A program made the position numbers and the translations under genes. From Candidatus Gastranaerophilales bacterium (GTDB lineage Bacteria; Cyanobacteriota; Vampirovibrionia; Gastranaerophilales; UBA9971), in assembly GCA_028278305.1 (NCBI GenBank), contig JANQEP010000139.1, positions 1 through 35,142 on the forward strand: a stretch of DNA of 35,142 bases. Direction: 5' to 3'. Positions within the stretch are counted from its first letter, which is position 1. Each line of letters begins with the position of its first letter. Below the pieces are notes generated by a model. The model was given only the letters and a program-made list of their open reading frames with translations, was not told the origin of the DNA and made no database searches. Below are positions 15,461 to 23,978 of this stretch, one piece after another.

Positions 15461-16123
15461 ATGTCAGAATCATCAGAATTAATTTTTGAAAGTTTAAAAA
15501 TATTTGAACCTCTTAAAATTGAGATTTTAGATGAGAAAGATGACTATTATCAGCTAAGCAGCACCATCGAAAAAATTTGCAGCGAATATTTAATTATTAG
15601 CCCGCCAAAATTCGGGAATGGATATTTTGATTTGCCTGTTGACGCGGAAATAAGTATTGTCTTCTACAGAAGTGACGGAATATTGTTTGGACATTCTAAA
15701 ATATTATCCAAACAGTCAGTAGATGAGGCAAGACTTAAAATTACCCTGCCTTACAATGTCGAGTTAATTAACAGAAGAAGGGCTAAAAGATTCAGATTAA
15801 GGCTAAAGGCAGAGGTTGAGTATTTTATTAATAAAAATGATACAAATAAAAAAATATTAAATGTCGGAATAAATGATATAAACATGTACGGCATAAGCTA
15901 TTTTGATTACGAGCCGCTGGGTAAATACCATAATATCAAATGTAAGATTTACCTGAATGATAATAACCCGAATCCTGCTACGGCTCAATGCAGATTTGTA
16001 TATTCCCAGAAAAAGATGATAAAAGGATATAGTATGTACAAAACAGCGCTGGAATTCACAAAAATTTCCAGGGATGATAAAGAACGGATACATCAAAGAT
16101 GTTTTAGAAAATTTTATGTATAA
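15461..16123 (+). CDS. PilZ-domain protein, YcgR-like, with altered c-di-GMP motif
   Basis: The 220-aa protein has an N-terminal beta-rich domain of YcgR type (about residues 15-95) and a C-terminal PilZ domain. The PilZ arginine cluster NRRRAKRFR sits at about residues 104-112. The second motif, normally D/N-x-S-x-x-G, reads D-I-N-M-Y-G (139-144), so the serine is asparagine. Family knowledge: RxxxR and DxSxxG together grip cyclic di-GMP, and YcgR-type proteins brake flagella or act on synthases. Binding here may be weakened or altered. I chose ATG 15461 over GTG 15452 as GTGGG lies just before it. The Maf genes at 30490-34447 suggest the cell may have flagella. Confidence 0.75.
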   Translation: MSESSELIFESLKIFEPLKIEILDEKDDYYQLSSTIEKICSEYLIISPPKFGNGYFDLPVDAEISIVFYRSDGILFGHSKILSKQSVDEARLKITLPYNVELINRRRAKRFRLRLKAEVEYFINKNDTNKKILNVGINDINMYGISYFDYEPLGKYHNIKCKIYLNDNNPNPATAQCRFVYSQKKMIKGYSMYKTALEFTKISRDDKERIHQRCFRKFYV

Positions 16124-16142
16124 GGACGTAAAAAAATTTTAT
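16121..16142 (+). repeat. Possible decayed half copy of the ~55-bp palindrome
   Basis: ATAAGGACGTAAAAAAATTT resembles the ATAAGGAAGTAATAAAAAAT arm. It overlaps the stop region of the PilZ-like gene, the same position relative to a gene as the clear copies. Similarity is partial. Confidence 0.35.
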
Positions 16143-16281
16143 GGGAGCAGGCAGGATTTTCATTGAGCTATTGAGTTTTTATTTAAATTCCGCAAAGATT
16201 CGTATTCTTAACTTGAAAATTAAATGCTCGTGAAGTACTTTACTGTATAGAATCAAATAAAAAAATAAAAACTAAAAAGTA

Positions 16282-17070
16282 ATGCAGGATACAAAAAATC
16301 ACAACTCAGCACCGGCAATAAAAAAAGGACCTTTTTGCTCAAAAGTCCTTGAAAACAGGAGAGTCTCTGAAGATATTTACCTGTTAAAACTTGAGAGCAG
16401 GAATATTGTAGAAAATTCTCTTCCCGGGCAGTTTGTATCAATTAAGTGCAGGGATTTAACGCTGAGAAGACCTTTTAGTGTGGCTAAAGTTTATGATGAT
16501 AATACCTTTGACCTTATTTATAAGGTAATTGGGCAGGGAACACAATATTTAACAGGTTTAAAAGATGGGGATACAGCTGACTTTATAGGACCTATGGGTA
16601 ATTCTTTCAGCATAGAAAACAAAAATTCCCTGCTGATCGGTTGCGGTGTAGGAATTGCGCCTATAGTTTATATGGCGCAAATTCTTGAGAAAAGGGGAAT
16701 CAAACATAATTGCATAATAGGAACAAAATCATCTATTGATATAGAGCTGTGTAATAAGTCATATAACCTTACTGAAGACGGTTCCTGCGGATTAAAAGGA
16801 AGGCTTGACCATCACCTGGAAGGAATAATCACAGAAACACAGGCGGAAAAAATATTCATCTGCGGACCAAACCCGGCTATGAGATATGCAACTGACATAG
16901 CTAAAAAGCATAACCTGGAAATTGAAGTTGCGCTTGAAAAGGTAATGGCTTGCGGAACAGGAGTATGTATGGGTTGTGTTATTGAGGTCCTGGAAAACGG
17001 GGAAAAATTACAAAGACGTGTTTGCAGGGACGGACCTGTTTTTAACGGAGCAAGTATTCTATGGGAGTAG
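16282..17070 (+). CDS. pyrK: Dihydroorotate dehydrogenase electron-transfer subunit PyrK
   Basis: PyrK carries electrons from PyrD to NAD+ in the class 1B dihydroorotate dehydrogenase. The 262-aa protein shows the FAD motif RRPFSVAKVY near residue 70, GCGVGIAPIVYMAQI near 114 for NAD binding, IFICGPNPAM near 192, and a C-terminal [2Fe-2S] site with cysteines at about 224, 229, 232 and 248. The 3' end overlaps pyrD by 10 nt, so the subunits are co-translated. No clear ribosome binding site is visible at ATG 16282. Confidence 0.96.
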   Translation: MQDTKNHNSAPAIKKGPFCSKVLENRRVSEDIYLLKLESRNIVENSLPGQFVSIKCRDLTLRRPFSVAKVYDDNTFDLIYKVIGQGTQYLTGLKDGDTADFIGPMGNSFSIENKNSLLIGCGVGIAPIVYMAQILEKRGIKHNCIIGTKSSIDIELCNKSYNLTEDGSCGLKGRLDHHLEGIITETQAEKIFICGPNPAMRYATDIAKKHNLEIEVALEKVMACGTGVCMGCVIEVLENGEKLQRRVCRDGPVFNGASILWE

Positions 17071-17999
17071 AAAATACAAATATTACTGATTTATCAGTCC
17101 AAATCGGCTCTTTAAAGCTGAAAAATCCTGTGATTACCGCATCAGGCACCTTCGGGTATGCTAATGAATATGAGGAATTTCTCAGCCTGAAAAACCTGGG
17201 AGCTATTGTAACCAAAGCTATAACACTTAATCCGAGAAAAGGAAACCCCCAGCCCAGAATAAAAGAGGTTTCCGGCGGTCTTATCAATTCAATCGGACTG
17301 GAAAACGTTGGTATTTACGAATTTATTGATAAAAAACTTCCTTTATTAATACAAAACAATATTGATTTTTTCGTAAACATAGCAGGTGAAAGTATTGAGG
17401 AATATAAAAAAGTTGCCGCAATCTGCCGGCAAAACAATATCAGGGCTTTGGAGCTGAACTTATCCTGTCCCAGCGTTAATAAAGGATGCCTTGAATTTGG
17501 AAAGGATGAAAAAACTTTATATGACTTAATTTCCGCTGTCAGGGATGTTTTTCCGGGGATTTTAGCAGTAAAATTAGGGTCAAATGTTTCATTCCCGGAA
17601 AAAATTGCCGTTACTGCTCAAAAAGCCGGAGCAGACGCGATTTCTGCGATTAATACGGTTAAGGCAATGAACATCAGCCTTAAAAAAAACTATAAGGGCT
17701 TTAATTTTATAAAAGGCGGGCTTTCAGGTCCATGTATAAAGCCTGTAGCCTTAAATTTTATCTTTGAAATTAAAAAACATGTCACTATTCCAATCATCGG
17801 CATGGGAGGAATTATGACCTTTACTGATATGCTGGAATTTTTTGCTGTCGGGGCTGATGCAATACAAATCGGTACGGGAACTTTTACTGACCCGGACCTT
17901 GGTGAAAGATTGGTTTTTGAATTGAACAGCTTTATGCAGGCTAATAAATATAAGAACCTGGAGGAATTGATAAATAGTTTAAGAACAGAGGACGAGTAA
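17061..17999 (+). CDS. pyrD: Dihydroorotate dehydrogenase class 1B, catalytic subunit PyrD
   Basis: PyrD oxidises dihydroorotate to orotate in pyrimidine synthesis. The 312-aa FMN barrel shows NPVITASGTFGYANEYEEF, GGLINSIGLENVG, and ELNLSCPSVNKG near residue 135, where the cysteine is the catalytic base typical of class 1. FMN phosphate binding is at GMGGIMTFTDMLEF and ADAIQIGTGTF. Presence of pyrK next to it supports class 1B, which uses NAD+ rather than fumarate or quinone. pyrE starts 2 nt after its stop. Confidence 0.97.
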   Translation: MGVENTNITDLSVQIGSLKLKNPVITASGTFGYANEYEEFLSLKNLGAIVTKAITLNPRKGNPQPRIKEVSGGLINSIGLENVGIYEFIDKKLPLLIQNNIDFFVNIAGESIEEYKKVAAICRQNNIRALELNLSCPSVNKGCLEFGKDEKTLYDLISAVRDVFPGILAVKLGSNVSFPEKIAVTAQKAGADAISAINTVKAMNISLKKNYKGFNFIKGGLSGPCIKPVALNFIFEIKKHVTIPIIGMGGIMTFTDMLEFFAVGADAIQIGTGTFTDPDLGERLVFELNSFMQANKYKNLEELINSLRTEDE

Positions 18000-18001
18000 T
18001 A

Positions 18002-18571
18002 ATGATTGATCTTTTGAAAAAAACAAACAGTCTCATGGAAGGACATTTTGAGCTAAGCTCCGGTTTACACAGCGATAAGTATTTTCAGTGCGCCAGATTG
18101 CTTCAGTATCCGGAATATGCGGAAATCGCAGGTAAAAAAATCGCAGAGCTGTTTGACGGTAATGATGTCGATATAGTACTCGGACCTGCCCTGGGGGGAA
18201 TAATAATCGGCTATGAAGTAGCTCGGGCTCTCGGCAAAAGGGCTTTATTCACGGAAAGAAAAGACGGCTATATGGAGTTAAGAAGGGGATTCCAGATAAA
18301 TGAAGGTGAAAAAATCCTTATAGTAGAAGATGTTATAACCACCGCAAAGTCAGTTAAAGAAAATATACAGATATTACAGGGATATAAAGCAAATATTACA
18401 GGAATAGCCTGTATAGTTGACAGGTCAATGGGAAGGTCCGGTCTGCAGCTGAAGTCTCTGCTTCAAATGGATCCTGCTGTATACTCTGCTGATGACTGTC
18501 CTTTGTGCAGGGAAGGCATAGAAATAGAAAAACCCGGAAGCCAGGCAAAAGTTACAAGGTATATTATATAA
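18002..18571 (+). CDS. pyrE: Orotate phosphoribosyltransferase PyrE
   Basis: PyrE joins orotate to PRPP, giving orotidine monophosphate. The 189-aa protein has the FELSSGLHSDKYFQCARLLQ N-terminal motif, GPALGGIIIGYEVARALG, FTERKDG and the PRPP loop ILIVEDVITTAKSVKENIQ near residue 105. The loop has AKS instead of the common GGS, as in some bacterial homologues. It is the last gene of pyrK-pyrD-pyrE; pyrB, pyrC and pyrF are not in the window. The C-terminal DDCPLCREGIEIEKPGS is also family-typical. Confidence 0.96.
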   Translation: MIDLLKKTNSLMEGHFELSSGLHSDKYFQCARLLQYPEYAEIAGKKIAELFDGNDVDIVLGPALGGIIIGYEVARALGKRALFTERKDGYMELRRGFQINEGEKILIVEDVITTAKSVKENIQILQGYKANITGIACIVDRSMGRSGLQLKSLLQMDPAVYSADDCPLCREGIEIEKPGSQAKVTRYII

Positions 18572-18631
18572 ATTCATTTAATAAAATTGGTAGTGGAATT
18601 TTTGAAAAATTTCCTTGTCTCCGGAAATTGA

Positions 18632-18836
18632 GTTGATAACACCCAAATCGTCATTGCGAGGGCTCAATTATAATTTGAAAGCCCGTGGCAATCTGTGGAA
18701 CCCCGTGTCAAAGCTTAAAATTTATAGCTTAGTGCGACTTTGCTCAGATTCCCACGTCGGGCGAATAACAATTACCTGCTTACATTCTCGCTTTTTCGCC
18801 CGCGCTGCTCAAAATGACATTTCGGTAGCTATCAAC
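18632..18836. repeat. Palindromic intergenic element (about 205 bp), TCATTGCGAG type
   Basis: GTTGATAACACCCAAATCGT (18632-18651) and its continuation CATT pair with the complement of 18813-18836 with few mismatches. Inside, CGTGGCAATCTG pairs with CAGATTCCCACG. The arms match the widespread TCATTGCGAG...GTGGCAATCT repeat style. A middle stretch (CCCCGTGTCAAAGCTTAAA) resembles parts of the element at 2554-2796, so this copy may be a composite. It follows pyrE. Confidence 0.75.
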
Positions 18837-18852
18837 ATGGTGTCGGCAGGCA

Positions 18853-18897
18853 GAAAAAAATTTTAAAATGCGTAAGTTTTTATTGTTTATTCCTTAA
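18853..18897 (+). repeat. Nearly full copy of the ~55-bp palindromic repeat family
   Basis: AAAAAAATTTTAAAATGCGT, then AAGTTTTTATTGTTTATTCCTTAA, matches the core and right arm of the copy at 5428-5483; the left AAGGAAGTAAT tip is missing. It lies 16 bp past the larger palindromic element and before the gene at 18996. Confidence 0.8.
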
Positions 18898-18995
18898 TTG
18901 ATCAATACTTGATTTACAAAAAACAGGCAATTTTTTAAAATCATTTGTTTTTATATAGATAAAGGGAATTTTGTTAATTATAGGGGGTAGGTAAT

Positions 18996-19682
18996 ATGAG
19001 TTCAATTTTAACAATTCCGAGGCTAGGGAGTAGCGCTCAACCACCTTTATTTCCGGTTTCCGATGGTCCGGTAAGACCTGAAGGAGCAGAAGGACCAGTG
19101 TTTTCGGAAATAAATGCAGAAAAAATAAGAAAATTAAGAGAGGAAAATGAGGAACGTTTAAAGAATTATGTAGAGGAAATTAAGCAACAAATATCGGATA
19201 GCCTGGAGTCAATAATATATAGTCAGCTTAACAAATCGCCCGGAGAGGGTAAATCGGACTTATTACAAAATATATCATTGACAGGCGTTAATGGAGGAGC
19301 TGGAGGTGTTTATTTTTCATCTTTAAGCAATGGTGAGCTTCAATTAACCGCATTTATAAATGATTCAATCAAAGGTTCAGAAGGGAATAATATATTTGTC
19401 GGAAGCAGCCTGTCTGTTTCTATAGAAATTGATGATGAAATGCGCCAAAAGATGAAAGAAGCAGTTTTGGAATATATCGGCTCTGGTCTTGAGCAGGTTA
19501 AAAAGTTACAACCGGGAGAAAGCATAGTTTTAGAGGAAACAGGAAATGGTATTCCATTAATATCTGCTTCAAGGGATAATGATGGTATTAAGATTAAAAT
19601 TAATAAAAACGGAATAAGTCTTAATATAGTCTTAAAACCTAATGAACTTGATATTGATGGACGAGCAAGAGAAGAGAAATAA
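18996..19682 (+). CDS. Protein of unknown function (228 aa)
   Basis: No family is recognised. GGGGGTAGG precedes ATG 18996. The first 35 residues are proline-rich and probably disordered. Residues about 40-72 (AEKIRKLREENEERLKNYVE and on) are charged helix with coiled-coil character. A glycine-rich stretch (GVNGGAGGVYF) follows near 99. The rest alternates short strands with an acidic helix (DDEMRQKMKEAVLEYI). No signal peptide or membrane segment, and no cysteine. The last 41 nt overlap the nagA frame. It may be a cytoplasmic or exported lineage-specific protein; the overlap suggests co-translation with nagA but not a shared function. Confidence 0.65.
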   Translation: MSSILTIPRLGSSAQPPLFPVSDGPVRPEGAEGPVFSEINAEKIRKLREENEERLKNYVEEIKQQISDSLESIIYSQLNKSPGEGKSDLLQNISLTGVNGGAGGVYFSSLSNGELQLTAFINDSIKGSEGNNIFVGSSLSVSIEIDDEMRQKMKEAVLEYIGSGLEQVKKLQPGESIVLEETGNGIPLISASRDNDGIKIKINKNGISLNIVLKPNELDIDGRAREEK

Positions 19683-20829
19683 AAACTCCTACACACTGAT
19701 CTCAGGCGGTTTTATCCAAAATCCCGGGGAGATTAAACAGAAAAAAAATATCCTGGTTCAGGGCAGTAAAATTATTGATATAATTGATGATATTCCCTTT
19801 GATATCGAAAATTTCAAGATTATAGACGCGAAAGACTGTATTATAACTCCAGGGCTTATAGACCAGCATATTCACGGGGGATATGACTGCAATTTTAATA
19901 CAGCAGAAGTAAAAACTATAATTAATTTTCTCTCTAACCTGCCAAAGCACGGAATAACTTCAATTTGTCCTACTATAATGACAGATGTACTGGAAAATAT
20001 AAAGGTTCAAACCCGGAGAATCATTGAAGCCGGTAAATTACTGCCTGAAACTTCCGCTAAAATAATCGGCATAAACCTTGAAGGCCCTTTTCTTAACCCG
20101 GAATACAAAGGAGCTCACGCTAAAGAGCTGTTTATTAAACCTGCAATTGAGAATTATAAGAAAATAGAGTCTGATGAAGTTAAGATAATCACAATTGCGC
20201 CCGAGATGGACAGAGGGTTTGAATTAACAAAATATCTCTCAGAAAAAGGGGTTATAGTTTCAGCAGGGCATTCAAAAGCTGATGGGGGTGAGATTAAAAA
20301 AGCTTTTGATGCGGGCTTAGCGCATATAACACATATTTTCAATGCAATGCCGTGCTTACATCACAGGAATCCGGGAATTATCGGGAATTCACTGGTTAAT
20401 GACGCGGTTTATGTTGAAGTCATAGCAGATCATAACCATTTACATCCTGATATAGTAGAGTTAATTTTACGGTCAAAACCCGAAGATAAAGTAATATTCA
20501 TAAGTGACAGCCTGCCTTTAAACCGGGGCAGCTCAGAATCAACAGTTTTCGGGGGGCAGAAAATTTTTAACAGGGGCGAATTTGCGGTAAACGAAGAAGG
20601 CAGGTTTGCCGGAAGCCTGATGTTTTTGGATTCCGTGATAAAAAAGAATTTAAGTTCGGCAGGTTTTCCGAAATTATTGAAATATTGTTCCCAAAACCCG
20701 GCTAAGAACCTTAAAATGAAAACCCTGGGCTATATAGACAGGGAAATGACAGCTGATCTTGTGATATGGAAGCAAGAGACGGCTGAAATACAGAAAGTGC
20801 TTATAAATGGAAATCTTTGTACTACATAG
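19642..20829 (+). CDS. nagA: N-acetylglucosamine-6-phosphate deacetylase NagA
   Basis: NagA deacetylates GlcNAc-6-phosphate in amino-sugar use and cell-wall recycling. The 395-aa amidohydrolase shows ITPGLIDQHIHGG (His76 and His78, metal site), NLEGPFLNPEYKGAH with the metal glutamate, SAGHSKADGGEI, GLAHITHIFNAM, IADHNHLHPDIV and the catalytic aspartate in FISDSLPL. No ribosome binding site stands before ATG 19642 or the in-frame ATG at 19657, so the start is uncertain. The gene overlaps the unknown gene upstream by 41 nt and probably relies on coupling. No nagB or PTS gene is near. It is convergent with glcF, 19 nt away. Confidence 0.93.
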   Translation: MNLILMDEQEKRNKNSYTLISGGFIQNPGEIKQKKNILVQGSKIIDIIDDIPFDIENFKIIDAKDCIITPGLIDQHIHGGYDCNFNTAEVKTIINFLSNLPKHGITSICPTIMTDVLENIKVQTRRIIEAGKLLPETSAKIIGINLEGPFLNPEYKGAHAKELFIKPAIENYKKIESDEVKIITIAPEMDRGFELTKYLSEKGVIVSAGHSKADGGEIKKAFDAGLAHITHIFNAMPCLHHRNPGIIGNSLVNDAVYVEVIADHNHLHPDIVELILRSKPEDKVIFISDSLPLNRGSSESTVFGGQKIFNRGEFAVNEEGRFAGSLMFLDSVIKKNLSSAGFPKLLKYCSQNPAKNLKMKTLGYIDREMTADLVIWKQETAEIQKVLINGNLCTT

Positions 20830-20848
20830 TTAAATTAATTTTGCAGGA

Positions 20849-22102
20849 CTAAGAGGTATTTTCTTCCTGAATATAAAGCCTGGCAAGAAGTTCTACAGGA
20901 CTGGCTACCTGTTTTTTTGTATTTAAACTTACCAGTCCCTGCGAAATTCCGATTTTGCAGGCGGAACAGCTTGTGCAAACTACATCAGCTCCGGAATCCA
21001 GAATATTCTGCGCCTTGTTTTTAGAAATTGCCTGTGAAATACCGGGCTTAACTATACAGAAAGTCCCTGCCGCACCGCAGCATTTATCAGCTTCCTGCAT
21101 TTCCCTGTAGTCTATTCCCGGAATTTTTTGCAGCAGCCTGCGCGGCTCTTTGGTTACATACTGAAACCTTGCCAGGTGACAGGGATCATGGTATGTCACA
21201 GTCTTCTCAAGGGCTATGTTCTCAGGAATGTATAGATCGATTCTGTCTAAAAATTTGTTTATATTAATTGATTTCTCATAGAGCTTTTGTGCTTTTTGAT
21301 TCAGCCCACCTTCAAATAATTCAGGGTAAAATTCCCACGCAGAACCGCAGGAAGCACAGTCAGTAACCAGGTAATCAATATCATCAGGAATTAAGCTGAT
21401 ATTTTTCTCTGCGAGCATCTTAAATGTATCCATATCTCCCGCGCTTCTTGAAGAAATTCCGCAACAGGAAAGATTTTCAGGAATCTGTGCCTCAATGCCG
21501 TTTTTCTCAAGAACCATCACCACCGCGTTTTTTGCTGAAGAGTTTACGTAATTTCCTATACATCCCGGAAAATAAACAACTTTGAGCCCGGTTTTTTCCC
21601 TTGCAGGTCCGAGTTTTTTATATTCGATATTTTCTTTTAGCTGAAGATTAAAAATAGAAATCGGTTCGCCGAGCTTGCCGAGCTTATCGGCAAGTTTACC
21701 TGCTATATGCCTGAGCCCGGTTTTTTTATAAATATTCAGTGTAAATTTAAGAAGCCTCAAGCGCATATTTGATTTAAAACACCAGATTATAAACCTTTTC
21801 AGAAGATTTATTCCGTTAAGTTTATTATTTTCTGCCCTGGCAGCTGTTATGATTTCTTCAGCTGAAATCCCGGAAGGACAGAAGTCATAGCAGGCTTTGC
21901 ATCCTAAACACATATCAAGGTATTTGGCGATTTTTGAGGAAAATTCCACCTTGCCTGTGAGGATTCCGTGTAATAAAGTAAATTTTCCCCGGGAAACTGT
22001 GGTCTCCAGTCCAGTTTCCCGGTAAACCGGACACACTGCCTGGCAAAATCCACACTTTGTGCATTTATATATTTCTTCCGAATAGTCTTTTAGCTGTTTC
22101 AT
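20849..22102 (-). CDS. glcF: Glycolate/lactate oxidase iron-sulfur subunit (GlcF-like)
   Basis: The 417-aa protein has two [4Fe-4S] motifs, CTKCGFCQAVCP (Cys14, 17, 20, 24) and CLGCKACYDFCP (Cys65, 68, 71, 75). Two CCG domains follow, with LSCCGISSRSAGD and DKCCGAAGTF. This is the layout of GlcF, which passes electrons from the flavin subunit GlcD to the respiratory chain at the inner membrane. The glcD-like gene is just upstream. The ATG has no ribosome binding site and lies 6 nt after the stop of a 44-codon ORF, so translation may be coupled to it. The substrate could be glycolate, D-lactate or another 2-hydroxy acid. Confidence 0.9.
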   Translation of the reverse strand: MKQLKDYSEEIYKCTKCGFCQAVCPVYRETGLETTVSRGKFTLLHGILTGKVEFSSKIAKYLDMCLGCKACYDFCPSGISAEEIITAARAENNKLNGINLLKRFIIWCFKSNMRLRLLKFTLNIYKKTGLRHIAGKLADKLGKLGEPISIFNLQLKENIEYKKLGPAREKTGLKVVYFPGCIGNYVNSSAKNAVVMVLEKNGIEAQIPENLSCCGISSRSAGDMDTFKMLAEKNISLIPDDIDYLVTDCASCGSAWEFYPELFEGGLNQKAQKLYEKSININKFLDRIDLYIPENIALEKTVTYHDPCHLARFQYVTKEPRRLLQKIPGIDYREMQEADKCCGAAGTFCIVKPGISQAISKNKAQNILDSGADVVCTSCSACKIGISQGLVSLNTKKQVASPVELLARLYIQEENTS

Positions 22103-22108
22103 AATCAG

Positions 22109-22243
22109 TTACTGTAGTAGTTTTACCCTGTTTTCCGCTTTCAACCATGATTTTCCATAACGGAAGAATAAATTCATTGAGCATTTTATGATTAACCTTT
22201 CCTTATTTCCCATTAATTCAACGGGTTTTTCTTTATTAAACAT
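22109..22243 (-). CDS. Possible small protein between glcD and glcF (44 aa)
   Basis: The frame starts at an ATG right after the glcD stop, and GAAAGGAGATAA gives a strong ribosome binding site. It encodes MFNKEKPVELMGNKERLIIK, then a basic tail, and stops 6 nt before glcF. It could be a real small protein or a spacer translated only to deliver ribosomes to glcF. A second frame (22065-22184, 39 codons from MLNEFILPLWKIM) overlaps it and the glcF start and looks equally protein-like. One of the two may be a frameshifted remnant. Confidence 0.35.
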   Translation of the reverse strand: MFNKEKPVELMGNKERLIIKCSMNLFFRYGKSWLKAENRVKLLQ

Positions 22244-23653
22244 TTATCTCCTTTCAAAAACTTTGTCAGGGTTTAATATTCCTTTTGGATCAAACACATT
22301 TTTTATGGATTTCATAAGTTCCAGGTTTTTTTTATCAAGAGCTTTATGCATAAAAGCAGACTTGGAAAATCCTATACCATGTTCTCCTGAAAGAGTTCCG
22401 CCAAGCGAAAGCGCAGCGTCAAAAAGTTCTTCCACCGCTTTTTCAAAACGCTTAGCCTCATCTTTATTCCTTAAATCCAGTGAAAAATTGGGATGAATGT
22501 TTCCATCTCCGATATGCCCCATAATACAGACCGTTAAGTTGTATTTATCCGCGATTCGCCTTATATTTCTAACCATATCAGGAATTTTATTCCTGGGAAC
22601 TACTGCATCCTCTGTTAAAACATTCGGACTAAGACGGGCAACAGCCCCGAAAGCTGATCTTCTGGCAAACCAGATTTCGTCGGCTTCCTGCCGATTCCTG
22701 GAAGTCCTGATGTTTTCTGCGCCGAATTCCCTGCAAATGCCGGCTACCTGTTCAGCCTGAACCCCCACAGATTCCTTAAAACCGTCGACTTCAAGTACTA
22801 ACACAGCGTCCATATCAGTTGGAAGTCCTGTTTTGTGGAATTTTTCTATGGTTTGCATTGTATTTTTATCCATAATATCAAGAGTTGAAGGCGTAATTTT
22901 TGCGGAAATTATTCCTGTTACAGCTTTTACAGCCTGGTCTATTGAGTCAAAACATGCCAGCAAAACCTGTCTTTCTTCGGGATCCGGAATTAACCTGAGC
23001 GTGGCTTCGGTTATGATTGCCAGAGTTCCCTCAGAGCCTGTAATAAGCTGGTTAAGATTATATCCTGTTACGTTCTTGATTGTTTTACCGCCTGTTTTAA
23101 TTATGGTTCCATCAGCCAGCACTGCTTCAAGAGCCAGTACGTAATCTTTTGTTGTTCCATACTTAAAACCTCTGGGACCCCCGGAAGACTGGGCTATACT
23201 TCCCCCGACCGTTGACACTTTCAAACTTGCCGGGTCAGGCGGATAAAATAATCCCTGCTTTTCCGCTTCCTGCTGGAGTTTTTCAACTATAACCCCGGGT
23301 TCTGCCGTGCATTGAAGATTATTTTTATCAATATTTATTATTTTATTCATTTTTGAGGTATGCAGTATTATTCCGCCCTTTAAAGGCACGCATCCCCCTA
23401 CAAGGTTTGTTCCTGCGCCTCTCGTGATTATAGGAATGCTGTTTTCATTCGCTATTTTTAGAATTTCACTTATTTGATACTTATTTTCAGGCAGAATAAC
23501 AACATCGGGCAGATAAAGTTCTTCTCCTATGGCTGTTGCGTCGTATGCATAACAGTATCTGTCCTCATATTCGGTAAGGATATTTGCTGAGCCGGCTATT
23601 TTCTTTAATTCTTCTATGACATTATTTTTTAACTTTGTTAGCTGTGTATTCAT
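22244..23653 (-). CDS. glcD: Glycolate/lactate oxidase FAD-linked subunit (GlcD-like)
   Basis: FAD-binding PCMH domain signatures are ITRGAGTNLVGGCVPLKGG, STVGGSIAQSSGGPRGFKYG and VTGYNLNQLITGSEGTLAII. The C-terminal oxidase domain has MGHIGDGNIHPNF and SGEHGIGFSKSAFM, the metal and substrate site. It oxidises a 2-hydroxy acid such as glycolate or D-lactate, passing electrons to GlcF. From ATG 23653 it is 469 aa, normal for GlcD. A longer frame from TTG 23710 has no ribosome binding site and 19 atypical residues. It heads the glcD-glcF unit. Confidence 0.92.
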   Translation of the reverse strand: MNTQLTKLKNNVIEELKKIAGSANILTEYEDRYCYAYDATAIGEELYLPDVVILPENKYQISEILKIANENSIPIITRGAGTNLVGGCVPLKGGIILHTSKMNKIINIDKNNLQCTAEPGVIVEKLQQEAEKQGLFYPPDPASLKVSTVGGSIAQSSGGPRGFKYGTTKDYVLALEAVLADGTIIKTGGKTIKNVTGYNLNQLITGSEGTLAIITEATLRLIPDPEERQVLLACFDSIDQAVKAVTGIISAKITPSTLDIMDKNTMQTIEKFHKTGLPTDMDAVLVLEVDGFKESVGVQAEQVAGICREFGAENIRTSRNRQEADEIWFARRSAFGAVARLSPNVLTEDAVVPRNKIPDMVRNIRRIADKYNLTVCIMGHIGDGNIHPNFSLDLRNKDEAKRFEKAVEELFDAALSLGGTLSGEHGIGFSKSAFMHKALDKKNLELMKSIKNVFDPKGILNPDKVFERR

Positions 23654-23978
23654 TCGCCATCCGGATGGTTGTAAATTTTTATAAAATCGTTTTTTGATAT
23701 CAAAAATCAATGAAATATTTTATCTAAATTATGCCATAAAATATTGCTATACAGGAGAAATATTATCTAAGCTTTCTGAAATATTTAAAAAAATTATTTA
23801 TACAAAAAAATGATCTATACCCTGGTATTTATAACTCATTATTATTTCCCATTAAAATTATAAAATCCGTAAACATTAAAAATTACCTTTTAAAAAACTT
23901 GAAGGAAAATATTTTTAATGTATTTTTATTATTGGTACGCTTGGCAGTGCTAAGACCTGTAATTTTGTTACTGAAATA
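23654..23978. other. Intergenic region between glcD and the tRNA promoter
   Basis: About 325 bp, very AT-rich, with no convincing gene. It must hold the glcD promoter. A clear inverted repeat lies at 23873-23921. An antisense frame crossing into the tRNA is not coding. Confidence 0.4.
23873..23921. other. Inverted repeat with 11-bp perfect arms
   Basis: ACATTAAAAAT (23873-23883) pairs with ATTTTTAATGT (23911-23921), and CCTT/AAGG can extend pairing in the loop. It is followed by ATTTTTATT. It might be a terminator or a small-RNA hairpin upstream of the tRNAs; no transcript leading into it is apparent. Confidence 0.35.

Noticed and set aside
16200-16281. Pyrimidine riboswitch or attenuator before pyrK
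   Set aside because: The leader is short and AT-rich; I could not find a convincing terminator/antiterminator pair, PyrR-binding loop or a promoter with good spacing.
18615-18866. 83-codon plus-strand frame after pyrE
   Set aside because: Most of it is the palindromic element at 18632-18836 translated; it has no ribosome binding site.
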